DNA from: Pseudomonadales bacterium
Lineage (GTDB): Bacteria; Pseudomonadota; Gammaproteobacteria; Pseudomonadales; Azotimanducaceae
Length of the DNA: 44,083 nucleotides
Direction: 5' to 3'
NCBI GenBank assembly: GCA_016779585.1
Contig: JADHNI010000028.1
Span: forward strand, 1 to 44,083
Translations under genes and position numbers: made by a program
Part shown: positions 41,761 through 44,083 of the stretch, in pieces
How the letters are laid out: every line of letters begins with the position of its first letter
How positions within the stretch are numbered: the first letter of the stretch is position 1
Notes under the pieces: model-generated
The model's database searches: none
Told to the model about the DNA's origin: nothing
The model's input: only the letters and a program-made list of their open reading frames with translations

Positions 41761-42708
41761 TCAGGAGGGTCGCGTGGCCATCAATATTGCCCGGGTTGGT
41801 GCGGGATAGCCTTCAATTGTGCGGCTCCGGTCAATCGGGTCGAGATAGTCAGCCAGCGACTGGAACTGCATCCAGTCGGTCGCTCTCTGCTCATCCAGGC
41901 TGGTCACATTGACATCAACGGTGCTGATATTCCTGAAGCCGATTCGATCCATCATGATCTCCAACATCCCTGTTGAGGGGATGAACCAGACATTGCCCAT
42001 TTTGGCATATCGATCAACCGGCATGAGGACGCTTCGGGCGTCACCTTCAATCACCAGGGTTTCCAGCACCAGCAGACCTCCGGGCCTGAGAAAACTGAAC
42101 AGCTCCTGAAGGTGATCCAGCGGCGAGCGCCGGTGATACAACACGCCCAGGGAGAAGACCGTATCAAACAGGTTGAACGGGGGGAGGTGTTCACTCTTCA
42201 GCGGCAGCAAGTAGGCAGAATTCGGCGGGCAGAGTTTCTGCAGGAGCGCAAACTGGTAGTTGAACAAAATAGTCGGGTCGATACCGAGTGCCAGCTTTGC
42301 GCCGTCTCCCAGCATGCGAAACAGGTGGTACCCATTGCCGCAGCCGATATCCAGGACCAGCTGATCAGTTAAATCCGGTAAGTGTTGCTTTATGCGTTGC
42401 CACTTCCAGTCACTGCGCCATTCCGTATCGATAAATGTTTCGCCGACATTGAACGGACCCTTGCGCCAGGGCAGCAGCTCTTTCAGCGAAAGTTCAAAAT
42501 TCTCTGTCCTGCTGCCGATCTGCACAGTGTCCTGATCAAATTTGGCGTCGAGCGCTTGTGGTGTGACGCTATCGAGTACGGCGTCCCACTCATCCCGGCG
42601 GCCATGTTCCCGGACTTCATTGTCGAGGGCCTGTTTCAGGGTTTCCGTAAATAGGGCGAATGGACCTGAACACGTGTCCTGCAGGAATCGATCGATTTCA
42701 GACTGCAT
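41761..42708 (-). CDS. cmoB: tRNA U34 carboxymethyltransferase CmoB
   Basis: A 315-residue enzyme that transfers the carboxymethyl group of carboxy-SAM to 5-hydroxyuridine at the wobble position of tRNA, giving uridine-5-oxyacetic acid. The ATG at 42706-42708 gives the expected length. The SAM fold shows VLDIGCGNGYHLFRMLG, DPTILFNYQF and FSLGVLYHRRSPLDHLQ; the N-terminal PWRKGPFNVGETFIDTEWRS is typical. It overlaps the membrane-protein gene by 11 bases in an operon with cmoA. Confidence 0.95.
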   Translation of the reverse strand: MQSEIDRFLQDTCSGPFALFTETLKQALDNEVREHGRRDEWDAVLDSVTPQALDAKFDQDTVQIGSRTENFELSLKELLPWRKGPFNVGETFIDTEWRSDWKWQRIKQHLPDLTDQLVLDIGCGNGYHLFRMLGDGAKLALGIDPTILFNYQFALLQKLCPPNSAYLLPLKSEHLPPFNLFDTVFSLGVLYHRRSPLDHLQELFSFLRPGGLLVLETLVIEGDARSVLMPVDRYAKMGNVWFIPSTGMLEIMMDRIGFRNISTVDVNVTSLDEQRATDWMQFQSLADYLDPIDRSRTIEGYPAPTRAILMATRPS

Positions 42709-43237
42709 GGTGTTCGAGTTCGATCTGCTCGCACAACATGTCATAGGCGTCATAAGAAGACTGCAGCAGCTGTGACAGGAAGGTCTCAGCAATCAGGTGT
42801 GCAAGCTGGTAACTGAACATGGATGCAGCAAAGGTTAATAGCGTAATGCTGTATTCCGGTGGCAGGAACCAGGTGATGACGACTGATGCGGCCATCCAGG
42901 CGCAGGTTGTCAGGTAGTTACCCATCTCGGTCGTAAAACCGGCAAACACGGTCCAGAAAATTCCAACCATGGGTACACCGATCATCGCCCACCAGCCGAA
43001 TTCACGCACAACCAGGGCAAGGCAAAGAGCAGCCAGGCCGAGAGACAGGAACAGGAGTGCAACGACGGTAGCTTTCCGTCCGGTCATGGAAACGCCGGTG
43101 AGATCCCTGATGTTCCGGTGGCCGACATTGAAGAAGAACTGGCGCGCCAGGTTGCGCGACACCAGAATACTTGCTTCGCCGTCGTTGAGGTCAGACAACA
43201 ACTTTTCGTATTGCTCGGGTGTCAGGTATTCCGCCAT
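42698..43237 (-). CDS. Integral membrane protein between cmoA and cmoB
   Basis: A 179-residue protein with an N-terminal soluble stretch (MAEYLTPEQYEKLLSDL), four hydrophobic segments (VVALLFLSLGLAALCLALVV, MIGVPMVGIFWTVFAG, MAASVVITWFL, SITLLTFAASMFSYQLA) and an acidic C-terminus. No family is recognised. Its start overlaps the cmoA stop by one base and its end overlaps the cmoB start, so it is translationally coupled to both. Such an insert is not part of the usual cmoAB operon. A role linked to tRNA modification is not implied by the sequence. Confidence 0.85.
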   Translation of the reverse strand: MAEYLTPEQYEKLLSDLNDGEASILVSRNLARQFFFNVGHRNIRDLTGVSMTGRKATVVALLFLSLGLAALCLALVVREFGWWAMIGVPMVGIFWTVFAGFTTEMGNYLTTCAWMAASVVITWFLPPEYSITLLTFAASMFSYQLAHLIAETFLSQLLQSSYDAYDMLCEQIELEHHAV

Positions 43238-43965
43238 TACTTGATACCCAGGAACGCTGAAAAGTTCAGGCAGTGCATACAGCGCATCACGGTGGTAAAT
43301 CCTGCGGCCTTGAGTCGCGCCACGTGTACATCCTCGGTGTTCGGAACCAGGACATTTTCGATTGCCGCACGCTTCTGCGCGATCTCGAGGTCACTGTATC
43401 CCTGGAGCTTTTTGAAGTCATGATGCAGGTCGGTCATCAGCGTCTGTTTATCCTCGTCTTCGAACCTGACCTTTTCTGCCAGTAGTATGATGCCGCCATC
43501 GTTCAGGCCCTCATACATCCGGTTCAACAGCGCCTGTCTTTCGTTGTCGTCAATAAACTGCAACGTGAAATTCAAGACAATGACCGAGGCGTTTGTAAAT
43601 TCGGTCTCGCGAATATCCTGTTCGAGGATCTCGCACGTCGCAGCGGAGTGGTCCCGGCTCATGTTGGAGCGACAGCGCTCTGCCATAGCGGATGAATTGT
43701 CGATGGCGATAGCGTGACAGCTGGCGGGGATATGGCGCCTGAGCTGCAGGGTCGACGCACCGAGGGAGCAGCCAAGATCATAGACGTTGGTGTTTTCCTG
43801 TGCGTAACGCTCCGCGAGCAGGCCAATCAATTGCAGTACCAGGCCGTAGCCGGGCACACTGCGCTCAATCATGTCTTTGAACACATCAGCCACGTTTTCA
43901 TCGAACCTGAACGCCCCGACGGTCGTCATGGGTGATGCGTAAACGTTGTCTTTTTTCTCCGGCAT
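43237..43965 (-). CDS. cmoA: Carboxy-S-adenosyl-L-methionine synthase CmoA
   Basis: A 242-residue SAM-fold enzyme that makes carboxy-SAM from SAM and prephenate for use by CmoB. Family motifs are clear: FRFDENVADVFKDMIERSVP, VYDLGCSLGASTLQLRRHI, AIDNSSAMAERC, VIVLNFTLQFID and LAEKVRFEDE. It heads the cmoA-membrane protein-cmoB operon. The 118 bases upstream to the window end include an AT-rich stretch (TTAACATTTCGTTAAC on the minus strand) that may hold the promoter, but no clear -35/-10 pair was found. Confidence 0.95.
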   Translation of the reverse strand: MPEKKDNVYASPMTTVGAFRFDENVADVFKDMIERSVPGYGLVLQLIGLLAERYAQENTNVYDLGCSLGASTLQLRRHIPASCHAIAIDNSSAMAERCRSNMSRDHSAATCEILEQDIRETEFTNASVIVLNFTLQFIDDNERQALLNRMYEGLNDGGIILLAEKVRFEDEDKQTLMTDLHHDFKKLQGYSDLEIAQKRAAIENVLVPNTEDVHVARLKAAGFTTVMRCMHCLNFSAFLGIK

Positions 43966-44083
43966 ACCTGCTTATTTTTGTTCGGGCCGACGCCCTGTTC
44001 GAGGGGTGCCAAGATTACCATGTCGCCCCGTTAACGAAATGTTAATTTTTTCAGCGCGATAAAGGAAAGACTTGACCCTCTTT

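Overview
The window looks like a chromosomal segment of a Gammaproteobacterium, most likely a marine or aquatic heterotroph. The basis is indirect: a cmoA/cmoB pair, a LexA-type box in front of uvrA, a glucosaminidase like Bax, DUF1631 and PilZ proteins, several fatty-acid and CoA enzymes, and moderately GC-rich, tightly packed genes with many ATGA/TGATG overlaps. No rRNA, tRNA, phage genes, intact transposase or CRISPR array was seen. The exact lineage cannot be fixed from the sequence alone.

Layout. 1-2.6 kb: two tandem minus-strand TPR proteins with TonB-C-like ends, the first cut by the window edge. 2.75-4.2 kb: an M48 metalloprotease. 4.2-6.3 kb: a minus-strand overlapping operon of MerC-like protein, TauD-like dioxygenase and luciferase-like monooxygenase. 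6.6-10 kb: a PiT phosphate transporter facing a molybdopterin oxidoreductase. 10.1-12.2 kb: SDR, PaaG-like crotonase and Nudix hydrolase. 12.2-15.1 kb: DUF4097 protein, Bax-like glucosaminidase and a NUDT19-like Nudix protein, with two copies of an intergenic repeat between the last two. 15.1-20.1 kb: a small exported protein, uvrA, a WYL regulator and a CinA-like protein; a third repeat copy lies in front of the CinA-like gene. 20.1-20.5 kb holds a small broken gene. 20.5-24.7 kb: a cation/proton antiporter, a membrane metallophosphoesterase and an acyl-CoA dehydrogenase.

24.7-29.5 kb is a minus-strand sensory operon (DUF1631 protein, PilZ protein, hybrid histidine kinase) that is partly decayed. 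The DUF1631 gene has an in-frame amber codon. The kinase has two in-frame ochre codons and one deletion/frameshift, although its catalytic motifs are well preserved. 29.6-32.9 kb: two alpha/beta hydrolases, an RluA-type pseudouridine synthase and a lipoprotein.

The most unusual locus is 33.0-38.0 kb. It is a five-gene operon in which every gene overlaps the next: three small single-pass membrane proteins with pseudopilin-like architecture, a complete GspE/PilB-type ATPase, and a 612-residue class-III-prepilin-like protein whose body is a cadherin-like domain, a LamG-like domain and an Ig-like tail. There is no platform protein, secretin or prepilin peptidase beside it. I read it as a compact, non-canonical type IV filament or secretion module presenting a large adhesin-like (pseudo)pilin.

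38.0-44.1 kb: an orphan coding remnant, a VWA/MoxR pair, and cmoA-membrane protein-cmoB, a tRNA wobble-uridine modification operon with an extra membrane protein inserted.
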